Positions 43,720 to 54,882 are shown, numbered from the stretch's first letter. The stretch: 64,000 nucleotides of DNA from Odontocerum albicorne (GCA_949825065.1 OX463844.1:3439387-3503386), one strand, 5' to 3'. A program made the numbers and translations. Notes: a model not told the origin generated them from the sequence alone.

Positions 43720-44484
43720 CCTTTCCTTCCCTGTGATGTGTAACTAGTACACATTGCTTATAAAAACTTTAATATCTCTATAAATATAATAAATACTGGG
43801 TTCAAATTTTAGGTTTTCCTTCGTAATACATTTACGCATTGAATGAAAAAATAATATTAATAATAATTAGCACTTATCGGCCACATCAGAGATATTTTAT
43901 GAAAATCGGCAATAAATTCACCAATACAATCTACGTGTGCCAGTGTGTGACGTAGGTATATTCTGTTGATATATGGGTACATTTTGTATTCACTATATTG
44001 ACAATACTCTGTGTCACAATGCTCTGAATATATTTTGTACAGTATTGTTACAAGTTTGTCTTGCCCTATATAAGAGCAAATAATGTATCACTTGTGTCCC
44101 GTATTAAATAAACTTAACATATTCATTCTAAAAACCGCTATGGGTGAGGAAGCGACTCTATTCACATTTCACTCTCACTCTACTTCGGTATATGGGAACG
44201 CAAGAAATATAATCTCAGTTCGCTCGCTTCAGTAGCTCTCGGGCATCCATTTGAGGTGGTCTCTTCGCCCATTTTGTGAACGTCGGCTGATGTTTTTTTC
44301 ATGTTTTCAGCAATAAAATTTCAATTTTAATCACTTTTGACTTCAAATTTAATTAATTTAAGCGATTGGCTATGAATATTCTAATTTTTCCGATTTTAAA
44401 TCGCTCATTTTTACATGCGTATTGATGTGTATTGAAGACACAGCACCGGAACGCGTGGAATTTTTTAGCACAGGAAGGGAAAGG
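43720..44484 (+). mobile_element. piggyBac-type MITE, copy 4, itself carrying a solo LTR
   Basis: TTAA at 43716-43719 and 44485-44488. Ends CCTTTCCTTCCCTGTGATG and CACAGGAAGGGAAAGG. Same orientation and content as copy 1, but 177 bp longer, nearly all of which is the LTR at 43964-44119. Confidence 0.88.
43964..44119 (+). mobile_element. copia-like solo LTR, 156 bp
   Basis: Begins TGTTGATATATGGG and ends AAACTTAACA (TGTT...AACA), flanked by a 5-bp target duplication TATTC (43959-43963, 44120-44124). A TATA-like CCTATATAAGAGC lies at ~44067 and AATAAA near the 3' end. Short length, TGTTG start and 5-bp duplication fit Ty1/copia. The MITE copies without it supply the empty site. Confidence 0.88.
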
Positions 44485-44639
44485 TTAAGCTGCACACGCC
44501 ACCTATATCTTTGACACTAGGAGGCAGACCATTTCGCGTCACAGCATAAGTAACGGTAAAAGCTCAATCATGTGTTAATATTCCGCTCTATTAGATTAAT
44601 ATATTTTGTCATAAAGCTTGATCCAACTTTACTTCCCTT

Positions 44640-45055
44640 GGACTTTTTCTATTTCGCATTTAATTCACATTTGAACTGTTTATATGTTTTGTTAGTCCCT
44701 CTTAATTTATTCGTACGTTATTCATGCCCAAATCATCACACATTGCTGTTTTTTATCTTACTTAATACATCACCCTTAAGTTTATATTTATCCCAAATCA
44801 TTTAATGCCGTATTCTATCATACATTGTCATCTTACGTATTTTTCTCAGTGCACGTATTTCTAATCACTGGTTCCTTTCAACTTTTTTCCACGTTCACCT
44901 TTATGTATCAAAGTTGGTACTAGAATATCTTAGTAGATTTAATTACTGTCCTATTCGAGTACATATGTTATAGTGCTCCATTGCATTTGTTTCCTATTGC
45001 TTTACACCGATCGATATATCTCGTAGCATTTCCACTATCTGAGTCAATACTACCT
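44640..45055 (-). mobile_element. LINE B fragment (minus strand)
   Basis: Reverse complement of the upstream half of the LINE B fragment (ATTCTATCATACATTGTCAT, TCAGTGCACGTATTTCTAAT, ATCAAAGTTGGTACTAGAAT). Confidence 0.68.
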
Positions 45056-46335
45056 TAATATTACATTTATGAATTAATGCCACGTATATCAAAGAAAAAT
45101 ACTAATTTCAAAAGTGTTATTCATTATAAAAAAACTATAAACGTTTTAACACTCGTTTGTATAGAGTGCTGTCACATTGGTTGATATTTAGATATTCGTC
45201 AAAAGTAGATATTTACAAAAAGGTTCGATATGCGCATACAGTAAGTAATACAATGACGACGGTCTACAAAGCCGAAGTTAGCTGATTATTGCCGACAGTC
45301 TCTTTTTTAAGCCCGATGTGTATTAATTACCGCCGAGTACTGTACACGTTTATATAACTTAGAACATTTGTTCAATGGGTATGCTTGGATATTATATACT
45401 TCTTATGTGTTCTAAGAGATCTATACGCCTGTTTATAGATTCAAAAAAACAAGTCAGAAAAACAAAATCCTTTGTAGATTGATAAACTTAAGTTTAATGT
45501 ACCGGAAAATTATTTACACCATCGTGAATTAAGATTTTTTCGGTGTCATATTCAATAACTAAGTTATTTAGAGTATTACGACTCGCACACGGAATGACTT
45601 TGTTAAATGACTTTTCCCATATCGATATATTTCATATTTCATTAATACATTTAATTTGGGACATAAATAATTATTGTGATTATCGGAATAGTAAAAAGTC
45701 AACACTTTGAATATTTTATATACTAATATCGTTTCATAACAGTTCAGAAACGTTATAAAAAAATACACTTTGAAGGCGTTTTGGCACGGGTTAATTTTGA
45801 TGTGATTATGTTAAACTTGTATTATATAAAAAATAAATAATATGATCTAACATTTCCTCGCTGAAATACTTAACTTAATTATACTTTGTATATAACATAA
45901 GATGTATGTGTAATTAAAGTTTCTTTTTTCAAGTAAAGTAAAACGACAAATTTTTTCACTTCTAATATCATCGTTACACGGACTTTATTTGAGCAATTAA
46001 CATTTTCACTTCACGTACTCTTTCTTGCCTACAATACAGCGCAGGGGAAGGGCTTAAGCTATATTTCATTTTAATGATTTCACGCTTATTTCCCATTTGG
46101 GAAAATACCTTATTATACTTCATAGATGTAATTTATACAAAATGGCCTAGGATTCGGCAACAATGCTAGGGAATTCAAAGGTTTGTTTGTCGTTGTATTT
46201 CAAATTGTATTCATTTTATGACAGTTCATTTTATGTTCAATACTTGAATAAATTTCCTTTCTTATTCGTGCATACCATCATATAATCCTTGGAGTTCATT
46301 AATTCATTCGTACAGTTTCTCTCAACATATTCGAA
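45056..46335. other. unassigned AT-rich sequence
   Basis: No gene or repeat copy is recognised over ~1.3 kb. One of the longest unassigned stretches. Confidence 0.4.
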
Positions 46336-46339
46336 TTGA

Positions 46340-46645
46340 TAATGTACCCGTGTTGAGCGTAGCCGGTAGAGAAAATTGTCTTCCACCCCACTTATGTAAC
46401 TGTCGGATTAAAAACCATTAAAGTATTATAGATAAGTACTCGCAGTTCGTCATCGCACGTATAGGAAATATTACCTTACGTGGGCAGACAACGACACCAG
46501 CAAACTTATATAATGTGTATTATTATTACCTCTTTAACTAGGCTGAGACCCTTTTTTGATTCATTTTTTTGGGCACCATGGGTAGTCGAACCCGAAATCA
46601 ATAGAATACCAGCACCTTACCATCTAGGCTATGGAAGTCATCCTG
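46340..46645 (-). mobile_element. SINE B copy
   Basis: Minus-strand tRNA-like head at 46645-46575 (TAGCCTAGATGGTAAGGTGC, GGTTCGACTACCC), then the SINE B body and an end at GTTGAGCGTAGCCGG-complement. Confidence 0.65.
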
Positions 46646-46867
46646 GGAAAGGAGGAGAGGGCATATAGGGCACATATTCTTTGCCTCTACCACGTCTATT
46701 TCATAATTCATGCTATCTAACTTATACACACTTTTCTATTTTTCATACTCACACATGCTCTTGTACCATCCTTCACGTACTTATACGCGCTGTTCTATTT
46801 CTCATACTTATACATGCTCTACTGTTTCTCATACTCATAAATATTCTTGTACAACTCATACTTATAT

Positions 46868-47145
46868 ACGAGGTGAAGGACGTGAAGTTAGTCAAGCGTT
46901 ACACGGCGGTCATTTCGCACTTGTTCTTCAATTTTTTGCACAAGTTCGTCAGAAATAACTGCCTTGCCTTGTCGTGAGTATCAGTACGGCCTTCTCTGAA
47001 CAACCTAACCCACTTCGTGACATGTTGTCGACTCATCACATCACTACTATAAACTTCCACGAGCTTCCGATGGATATTCGCGACGGTATTGTTCTGCAAA
47101 GTCAAAAAACGGATGACCGCGCGGATCTCGCACGGACGGGAGGTG
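46868..47145 (-). pseudogene. mariner transposase N-terminal fragment
   Basis: The minus strand encodes CEIRAVIRFLTLQNNTVANI, VYSSDVMSRQHVTKWVRLFR and a T-KARQ segment, i.e. the same helix-turn-helix N-terminus as at 25893-26108 with about 80% identical residues. No terminal repeats were found, so only a piece was captured, perhaps carried along by minisatellite amplification. Confidence 0.85.
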
Positions 47146-47393
47146 TATGCTGTTCTGTTTTTCACACTCATGTATTGATTTGTTTTTCTTATATTTTTAC
47201 ATGCCTTTTTTATTTCTTACACTTATACATGGTCTACTGTTTCTCATACTCATACATGCTCTTATGTTTCTTTTACTTATAAGTGCTTTTCTGTTTTTCA
47301 TATTCATACATGCTCTTGTTTCTTATACTTAAACATGATGTTCTATTTATTTTACTTATACATGTTCTGCTGTTTCTCATACTTATATAAGCT

Positions 47394-47888
47394 GTACGAC
47401 ACCGGTACAAAGATTAGAAATATGTGAATGGCTGCTGCCCAATACTCGGAGATTTTGGCTCACTTGATGCTTTCCGGTGAAAAGTAGCAGGGTGAAAAGA
47501 TTCCTCTTTAGCATGCAATACATGGTCGCAAGTAAAAGGCAGTAGACTGGAGTGAACTGAGAATGTATTTTTTCCGTTTGGCGATCCTTATGTGCGGCCA
47601 ATCGCTCATCGCATGCGCCTGTTTTCGCCCGTGCATGCCGTCATGATTTGCGAAATATCACAATTCTCGCAAGTTTTCGCATGCATGGGCCGGCAGACTT
47701 TTAATACTGTCTCGCACAATGGCCGCGTATAAAGAACATTTCAGTTATGGTCGTGACACAGCATGGACCTCAACAAACATAAAAATATACATACAAAACA
47801 TCAAAATATAACTAAGAATTTATACATGTAAACGTAAAACAAGAAAACATGTATCCATCATATTTTAGGTGACGCATACGTCCGATAC
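47394..47888. mobile_element. possible solo LTR (pairs with 20602-21012)
   Basis: TGTACGACACCGGTACAAAG at the left and TGACGCATACGTCCGATACA at the right, inserted in the minisatellite with candidate 5-bp flanks TAAGC/TATGC. GC-richer than its surroundings (47580-47700). A GTATAAAGAAC TATA-like motif lies at ~47727. Confidence 0.5.
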
Positions 47889-48000
47889 ATATGCTCATAT
47901 GTTTTTCTTACTTATATATTCTCTTTTGTTTCTCGTACTTATGCATACTTTTTTTTCATATTTTTTATCTGACTTTCAGTAAAAAAATCCAACTATATAA

Positions 48001-48620
48001 TTTTTTTCTTTATTTCTCAATATTATCAGCCATTTTTAAGGAACTGCTTAGCATTTGCATTTGTATTAAGTAGGGTAAGAAAACCGCAGAAAACTTTTCA
48101 GGGAAGACAAACAACTTATAAAGTTTTTATATACCTTCCGAAATGTGATCCTCATATATTCAAATTTTTTTTATGGTACAAATACATTTCGAAGAGCTTT
48201 TTTGTACAATATTTTTAGTAAATATGGATTTAATACGAGTACATTTGGATGTGTTTTTGTTGCGCTTATTAAGTTGTCCTTTTCTTAAAAGTTTAAGGTT
48301 CATTATAGTATTGTGTGTTGGTTTTCATGTAAGTTTAAGATTCTTCAGTTTAATTAGTAATCTTAAGAAACGAGGAAACTTTCAGTATATTCGCCTGAAA
48401 TAAAAACTTTTTAACGACTTTAGGTGCACGTTGTACGTACAAAGCGAACCCATAAGAAATTTCTGCATCCTGTTTCTCTTAAATACAATGTATTCTCATA
48501 ACAAAGTTAGGAGAGATAGAAAGATAGGCGAAGAAAGAGCAATGTGAAATAAGACAAATTTTATTATGTAGTTGAATTCTGAACGAACTTGTTCTTATAT
48601 TTATTATTAAACCACTTGTT
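48001..48620. other. unassigned AT-rich sequence
   Basis: A 76-codon frame (48173-48403) has no recognisable relatives. Confidence 0.35.
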
Positions 48621-48624
48621 AAGA

Positions 48625-49025
48625 AAATAACCTAATGGATGCTGTAGAATGTGTGCACTAAGAAAAATACAAGGGATGAAAATGTAACAAAATACAGAAC
48701 GAAGTTATTAGGGATGAATGTGAACTTATAGCTGATGTACTGAAGAATAGCACTCTGACATGGTTTAACCACGTGGAACGAATGAACGAAGAAATACTAA
48801 ATATTCAAACAAATAAATAGTGCAAATGTGAGTAGAAGTCATGGTAGAAAAATACTGAGGAAAGTGTGTTTTGGATTAGGAATATGATATTAGGAGGAAA
48901 TATAAAAAGTCAGAGAAATCGTAGAAGGTGTATTGATTTATAAAGATGTGTGTTGTAATAGGAAAGTTTGGTGCTCTGTCCTCTCTGCGTAACCCGACAA
49001 GGAGACGGCGTGATGGTATGTTAGT
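48625..49025 (+). mobile_element. LINE B fragment
   Basis: Contiguous family copy from ATGCTGTAGAATGTGTGCAC to the TAACCCGACAAGGAGACGGC 3' region; frames broken. Confidence 0.75.
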
Positions 49026-49474
49026 AAGTTGTATTGAAATCCTTGATCGAAAAATTTAAACTGGTTCCGATTTATTTTAATAACGCATTTTAGTCAATGG
49101 ATTTTAACTGTGTGAAATAACATTGATTTAACAGGTGTTCATTTAGATATCTCTTGTCTTTTGTGTGAAACTGGTAAAATGTTACACGAGCTTTCATTTA
49201 AAATATATATATATATATTTCCTTTGTGAAGTTGTGTAATAAAACGAACAAATAATAAATGGTCTCATTTCGTAGTTATATGAGGGAACTTTTTATTAAC
49301 AGAAATGTAGTAAATAAATGTAAAATATACTGTTGATTCACTCAATAATGAATCGCTTATGATTTTCAATGAAACGTTGAATTAAATATATACTCGTATG
49401 TACTCGGTATACAGCAAACACTGTCCAAGTCAAAGAAATGTCTTTTGTGTACTTATTTTCAAATCGTATGAATG
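49026..49474. other. unassigned AT-rich sequence
   Basis: No gene or repeat copy is recognised; short (AT)n at 49207. Confidence 0.4.
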
Positions 49475-49935
49475 TTTTATTTGTACGTGCTTTTTTCCTA
49501 TTGTGGTAGTTAAAGTGGACAGATCATCAAACTTTCCTGTCGCGACAGAAATCTTCCACCTCCTCTACATCCGTACACTTTCTCACACAGCTTCTACCGT
49601 TTGTCTGACTTTACATTTTTTTTAAATATCATTAATTCAACCACACTTTCCTTGGCCTTCATCTCATATTTGCACTGTATTTGTGTTGTAAGTTTTTCTT
49701 TATTAATTCGCTCTACTTGTCCTAACCATCTCAAAGTGCTTTTCTTCATCTTACTCAAGAGATTAACTTTTAGTTGATATTCATATTTATTCACTTCTTT
49801 CCGTATTTGTGTTAATTTTCACTCAGTCTATTTTCAGTACACCCTTTTCTACAGCATTTATTCAGTTCTTTTCAGTCTTTTTCTACGTCCACATTTCATC
49901 CCAAATATCAAAGTTGGTACACAAATACTGTAGAT

Positions 49936-50581
49936 CATAGGTTGTCAACCTTATTTTGCCCACCGCCCACTTTGAGAATATTTTTTTTTCTAAAGCCCCC
50001 CAATTTTTTTTACTTGCGAATCTGAAACAGCTATTGCCACGATTATATTTAAACGTGTAATATTATATACTATAGTCGTAAGACAGGATATGGTATGGTA
50101 TGGCCCTATCCTATTTTTGAGTTTAAAGAAAACTGTTTCAATGAGAACAATTAAAATGCATACTTAATTATATTGAAAAGTATTTTTATTAACATTCAAA
50201 AGACATTGAATTTATAACTTATCTAATGAGAAGGTTGAATTTGATGCATTTTAAGGAGTTGGTAATATCAGGCTCGATTTTACTCAAAAACAACCGTAAG
50301 TCGCTGCGTTCAGTAACATGGAGCCGATTTCTCTTTTTAGTTACCAATGTTGCTACAGCACTAAATCCACGTTCAGCTAAATAGGAAGATGGGAATGCTA
50401 TCAGAAATCGTTGAACAATCGACCATAATCCTGGGTACAGCCTTACAACCAACAGGTACGCCCCTCCGTGCCATTTCAACGCCCCCTAATTTTCTCTGAG
50501 TCTTCTACTGCCCCCCCCCCCCCTCCCCGAAAGTCTCAAAGGCCCAAAAAGGGGCGTTATCGCCCACGTTGAGAACCTATG
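49936..50581 (-). mobile_element. hAT element relic, 646 bp
   Basis: Terminal inverted repeats CATAGGTTGTCAACCTTATT and (inverse) CATAGGTTCTCAACGTGGGC; 8-bp target duplication CTGTAGAT/CTGTAGAA (49928-49935, 50582-50589) with one mismatch. Only the 3' part of the transposase gene remains. A run of 14 C at ~50513 is near the right end. Confidence 0.9.
50219..50479 (-). pseudogene. hAT transposase C-terminal (dimerisation) region
   Basis: The minus strand encodes RFLIAFPSSYLAERGFSAVA, TLVTKKRNRLHVTERSDLRL and FLSKIEPDI. The P-S-(S)-ERGFS-...-KKRNRL-...-DLRL block is the hAT C-terminal dimerisation domain, closest in style to ZBED5/SCAND3-like transposases. The BED zinc finger and the catalytic residues upstream are absent. 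The apparent ATG at 50479 is internal to the ancestral gene. Confidence 0.88.
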
Positions 50582-50633
50582 CTGTAGAAAATCAATCATC
50601 TTAGCAGATTTCGATACTGTTTGGATCGAGCAA

Positions 50634-51156
50634 ATATTTTGTACCTCATTGATTTTGTTTCCTATCGGTACACGCCGTTCAATATCCCTCTATAGATCTA
50701 TTAACTTTACCGTCTTATTAAATATACGAGTAAAACAGTAATATACTATTTAAGTAACATGTATTTTAATTCATTATTTTCTCAACGTCACAGTTGTATC
50801 ATGTAATTGATTGGAACCAGTTACCTAAATAGATTATTATTGGATTTTCTTTTTCATTTTGGAATGGTTTTATTTTTGATTTAGGCAATTCATATTTTGT
50901 ACAAATGTTTTGTACCTCATTGATTTTGTTTCCTATCGGTACATGCCGTTCAATATCCCTCTATAGATCTATTAACTTTACCGTCTTATTAAATATATGA
51001 GTAAAACAGTAACATACTATTTGAGTACCATGTATTTTACTTCATTATTTTCTCAACGTCACAGTTGTATCATATAATTCATTAAAACCTAAATATATTA
51101 TTATTGGATTTTTTTTTTCATTTTGGAACGGTTTTATTTATGGTTTAGGCAATGAA
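50634..51156. repeat. older ~271-bp tandem duplication
   Basis: TTGTACCTCATTGATTTTGT starts both units (about 50639 and 50910) and both end near TTTAGGCAAT. They differ at several sites and by small indels, so the event is older than the one at 54883. Unit 1 has TACGAGTA at 50725; unit 2 has TATGAGTA at 50996. Confidence 0.85.
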
Positions 51157-51824
51157 TCCTACTGAGAGGGCTTTGTGCCTTTTGTATTATTAATTTCACG
51201 AATCTAGGATTTACACTTTTTGTTAAATTTAGATGATAATATTATTATTATAAATAAGTTAAAAAAACACTGAACATTTGGATGATTAAGGGATAAAATA
51301 AATTCGAACCTAAGGGGCGGACAGTAAATACTTTAAAAAATGAGATTGTACATATCGCTCGAGGAGTACTTCTAACAGTTAAAAAAAATCGTGATTCTCC
51401 TTGAGATCACACCGCATCGTGATATTAAAAACTTTGTTTGATTCTCGCCAAATGTGAAGCGATCGAACAATGACCTATTCGCATTCTGGAGATGCTGCAT
51501 ATAAATCTCTTGAAAATATTTTCCTGATGTAAACAATGTTTTCATGAAATAATGACTTGTTGAATTACATTGTAGTACGATCATTTGACTTTATTCTCAA
51601 GATTCCAATGATATTCCCGTTAATTTATCAAACTCCGTTTTCTAATTTATTATTTTCAAGTTCTTTGCACATTATAGGTTTTCCTAATTTGCAGATGGAC
51701 CAAATATAATTAGTGCAAAAAAAATAGTAAAAATATCAAAGTTATTCTTAAACATTATGACATGTTAGATAATATAAAATATTAATTTATTTCAAGTATT
51801 ACACTTAATTTAAGAGTTTTTTTC
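51157..51824. other. unassigned AT-rich sequence
   Basis: No gene or repeat copy is recognised. Confidence 0.4.
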
Positions 51825-51935
51825 CTGAAGAAGCTGAGTGACACATGAAACGCGTCTATATGAGGATACACGATTTAAAAGTGTGATTGCTCTACCAACC
51901 GGCATTTCTAAAGTCAGGTTGGTTCGACTTATTTA
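51825..51935 (+). repeat. Penelope-like tail motif
   Basis: TTCCTGAAGAAGCTGAGTGA followed by CACATGAAACGCGTCTATAT resembles the conserved CCTGAAGAAG...GAAACGCGT motif at Penelope-like element ends, which overlaps a hammerhead ribozyme core in some lineages. No Penelope coding sequence is nearby. Confidence 0.45.
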
Positions 51936-51939
51936 AATT

Positions 51940-52420
51940 TATTATTACACATGACAAGAAATATACATAATTTGCGAAAAAACAACAGGTAATTTAATTT
52001 AGACATATATTATTTCAATGGATCTGGGTTTGTCGCCTTTCATTTGTCGTATCCTCAATAAACTAGGTTTTTGCCTGTATCTCACTGAGGATATTTAACA
52101 TGAAAAAATAAATCGATATTTCTTTCCGATTTTTTAACTTACACAAAAACAAAACCCCGTTGCACGCTCTCATCAACCTGACAAACAGTGACACTCAATT
52201 ACAACTGGAAACATCATGCGGAATCAAACTCTTCACACATCATCACTCCAGAAAGACCAAACTTGTTCATCCCATAATATACCGCACACAATCATAAGAA
52301 TAAAAATTAACACAAAAATATACAGAAACACAAATACAAAACAACAAAAATCAAAACAACAAGAACAAACCCACACTCAAGAGCCCACCACAAATCTTTT
52401 CCACACTTATAGGTTGATAG
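51940..52420 (-). mobile_element. LINE C 3' UTR copy
   Basis: Co-linear with 34752-35215, including the AAAACAAAACCCCGTTGCAC and CCACACTCAAGAGCCCACC blocks. The ORF part is missing. Confidence 0.72.
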
Positions 52421-52475
52421 AACAATCCATGGGTTCGTTTTCTTAGATGTACCATTATTTACAGCATTCGATTCT

Positions 52476-52970
52476 ATATATGAGTGGGTCAGAACCAGAC
52501 TTGACTATCCCACAAAAATATAAAATTAGAGTTAGGCACATACGCTACATCTTTATACCCATTTCTATCAGAACTAAACATGATTATGAGTGTATAGTTC
52601 ACCATAAGTGCAGACATCTGCCGTTACATTTTAGAAACAACAGAAAACAAACCATTTTTGAATAGATCTACAACTTTGAAGTCAATTATCTCAAAACAAT
52701 ATAAATGTGGGATAGTACAAGATCATACTGTAAACCAGGCCATGTCTGTGGATCTTCCTCGACAGCCGTCCAGAGGAAGACCAAAGAACTCCTGGATAAC
52801 TCAATGCTCCAAAATCCTGCAGAGAAGCGGCCTAGATGAAAGCGACACCCAGAACCGAAGAATATACATCCTGAGAACGAGTAGAGCCGACCCCAACAGC
52901 CTACCTAGGCAATGAGTTGGGACAGTGCCAGGAAGAAGAGTCATGTCTGGTTCTGACCCACTCATATGGA
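52476..52970. repeat. inverted repeat enclosing LINE E fragment
   Basis: ATATGAGTGGGTCAGAACCA (52477) recurs inverted at 52944-52969. The enclosed segment contains the LINE E piece; the outer structure could be a rearranged LINE rather than a DNA transposon. Confidence 0.45.
52680..52945 (+). mobile_element. LINE E ORF2 C-terminal fragment
   Basis: 52658-52915 stays open and encodes SVDLPRQPSRGRPKNSWITQ, CSKILQRSGLDESDTQNRRI and a RADPNSLPRQ ending. The RGRPK-(S)W motif is typical of the region downstream of the reverse transcriptase in insect LINEs. The inverted copy is at 43388-43565. Confidence 0.7.
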
Positions 52971-53600
52971 AAGTTAAGTCGTTTCTGAAATTAACTGTAA
53001 GGTTTCAGAATAGACAGCAAATGAACAAACAAAAGTTTTTTTACCTGCATGTAAAAAAAAATAAGGTGCGAATAGAAAAAAATATATTTGTAAATATTTT
53101 TTTCAAATTTCCTTTATTATTGGAACGCTATTATGTTGTCTATAAAATCCCTGTAGCGAGTAACTATCGCATCATCCAAAGAATAAAAGGACTATAAAAC
53201 TCCCAAAAGCAAATAATCATTAAAAAAAAGAGTTCGTCTGGTAAACGTACTAACACGCCATTGATTTTTTTATTTTTTCCCTTATTCTTTCGCATTATAC
53301 AGCCATAAATAAATGTTACAAAAACAACATTCGAAATTTTTATACCTTCAAACAAATTTAAATAGATATTTTTTTACGTGTCACATGAAATAATAAAAAA
53401 ACAGATACTTAACGTATGTACGAGTATATAAATCGATTAAATTTAAAAAATATATTTTTTATTTATAGTTATCCTGTTAAATATTGCAAAGTTTATGAAT
53501 CTCTCTTCGTTGAGTCTTATAACTTGAAACTGGTAACATTTAATGATTTAGATTAGATTATATTGTCATCAGGACAAACACCATAGAGTTAAAAAAAATC
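52971..53600. other. unassigned AT-rich sequence with a SINE B scrap
   Basis: AGAGTTCGTCTGGTAAACGT at ~53230 matches the SINE B body; nothing else is recognised. Confidence 0.35.
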
Positions 53601-53660
53601 ATATAGAGGACAACCGGAAGATGCTTCCTTTGTCAAGGAATCAATACATTAATTATCAGT

Positions 53661-53819
53661 GAAACCAATATGTGAAGGAATCTAAGCTAGAGAAACCAAT
53701 ATGTGAAGGAATCTAAGCTAGAGAAACCAATATGTGAAGGAATCTAAGCTAGAGAAACCAATATGTGAAGGAACCTAAGCTAGAGAAACCAATATGTGAA
53801 GGAATCTAAGCTAGAGAAA
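53661..53819 (+). repeat. 31-bp minisatellite, five units
   Basis: GAAACCAATATGTGAAGGAA TCTAAGCTAGA repeated five times with one base change (unit 4). The paralog at 54640 has one unit, so this is a local expansion. Confidence 0.92.
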
Positions 53820-54000
53820 CATCTATATTTTTTGACATTAATTGGAAAAAACTTGACACATGACGGACACTTCGATTTTGTTCATCCTTATTATATTAAA
53901 CCAGACTTTCAAAGGGATATCCTCATTGTATTTGTCGAATGTGTCTAAGGGATGATCCTTTGGAGAGCAGTTGAACTTTGAAGTCGATTTCTTCTTCATC

Positions 54001-54232
54001 AAGGGTGTGGGCTGAAAAACATCTGGTGTCCTCGTGGCTGGGTTTGCCCTATATTGGTGGGGTGTATCTCGGCCTAGGGGATGTTATTAGATGAGCCCAG
54101 ACCTTTTGATAGCTTCTGTCTTTAATGTATTTTCTGCAATTCATGTGTTTTTGAAGTGTATTTAAATATATTATATACAAACTATGTTATGTTGCTATCA
54201 ATAAACTCATATTTATTTATTTATTATTTATT
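54001..54232 (+). mobile_element. element G (SINE or truncated LINE) with A/T-rich tail
   Basis: Starts AAGGGTGTGGGCTGAAAAAC and ends in TCATATTTATTTATTTATTA. The opposite arm of the inverted duplication (56215-56245) shows the empty site; ATC is repeated at both joints. The other copy (58232-58456, minus) begins at the same nucleotide. A short open segment encodes VYLGLGDVIR before a stop. No tRNA-like head. Confidence 0.75.
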
Positions 54233-54882
54233 ATCTAATAAATTGACTTTCAAATCAATCCAATAAGGTGGTGTATTATAATAAAGTTTTCTCATAGTGG
54301 GAGAGATATGGGTGCCGTGTGTAGCTTTAGGGAGCACTTAAAAACAATCCTTTTTAGGAGTTCTCATCAAAATTTATCAGTTTGTTTAAATCCTGAGTTA
54401 GAGTACCCTTGAGGAAAATAAGTTATCTAAATGGCATTATATAAATTGGCTTTTATTATTTTTCAAAACATGCCAATGATGGATCGACTTTAACAGTAGT
54501 TGATAACTGGTTCCAAAGTCACTGCATTGACATCATCTAGATTATTGTAATATAGACAATACAAATACTATACAATAATGTAGACAACCGGAAGAATATG
54601 CTTTCTTTTGTCAAGGAATCAATAAATTAATTACCAGTGAAACCAATATGTGAAGGAATCTAAGCTAGATAAACATCTACATTTTTTGACATCAATTGGA
54701 AAAAACTTGACACATGACGGACACTTCGATTTTGTTCATTCTTATTATATTAAACCAGAGTTTCAAAGGGATAGATTGTTGGATCGATTTGTATCTAGAA
54801 TCCTTATATATACGAGTACTTGTAATATCCCAATCCAACGCCCATCGGTGCCAAGGATCAGTATCAATATAATATTAAATGA

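Larger units (their letters stand above)
43605..44600 (-). mobile_element. LINE F fragment split by a piggyBac-type MITE
   Basis: 43605-43719 and 44485-44600 are contiguous in other LINE F copies (56005-56170). The part to the right encodes, on the minus strand, a diverged AWNGMPSYVRDM-like ORF2 C-terminus. The MITE entered at a TTAA. Confidence 0.72.
46690..48000. repeat. degenerate CTTATACATGCTCT-type minisatellite with two insertions
   Basis: 46690-46860, 47160-47392 and 47889-47960 are imperfect repeats of TACTTATACATGCTCTTCTG-like units. The array is interrupted by a mariner piece (46868-47145) and an LTR-like element (47394-47888). Overlapping open frames rich in Phe, Leu, Tyr and His are products of the repeat. 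Confidence 0.65.
49475..50720 (-). mobile_element. LINE B fragment (minus strand) split by a hAT element
   Basis: 49475-49927 and 50590-50720 form one copy. The minus strand at 49594-49794 still encodes KSTLRWLGQVERINKEKLTT. The right-hand part continues into the tandem duplication. Confidence 0.72.
53605..54780. repeat. direct duplication (53605-53930 and 54587-54780)
   Basis: Both copies start GACAACCGGAAGA, carry TTTGTCAAGGAATCAATA, GAAACCAATATGTGAAGGAA and ACACATGACGGACACTTCGA, and end in TTTCAAAGGGATA. The first contains the expanded 31-bp array, the second a single unit. They probably belong to LINE F internal sequence. Confidence 0.75.

Noticed and set aside
51825..51870. active hammerhead ribozyme
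   Set aside because: Core-like CTGAAGA and GAAAC are present but no convincing stem II forms; listed only as a Penelope-like tail.
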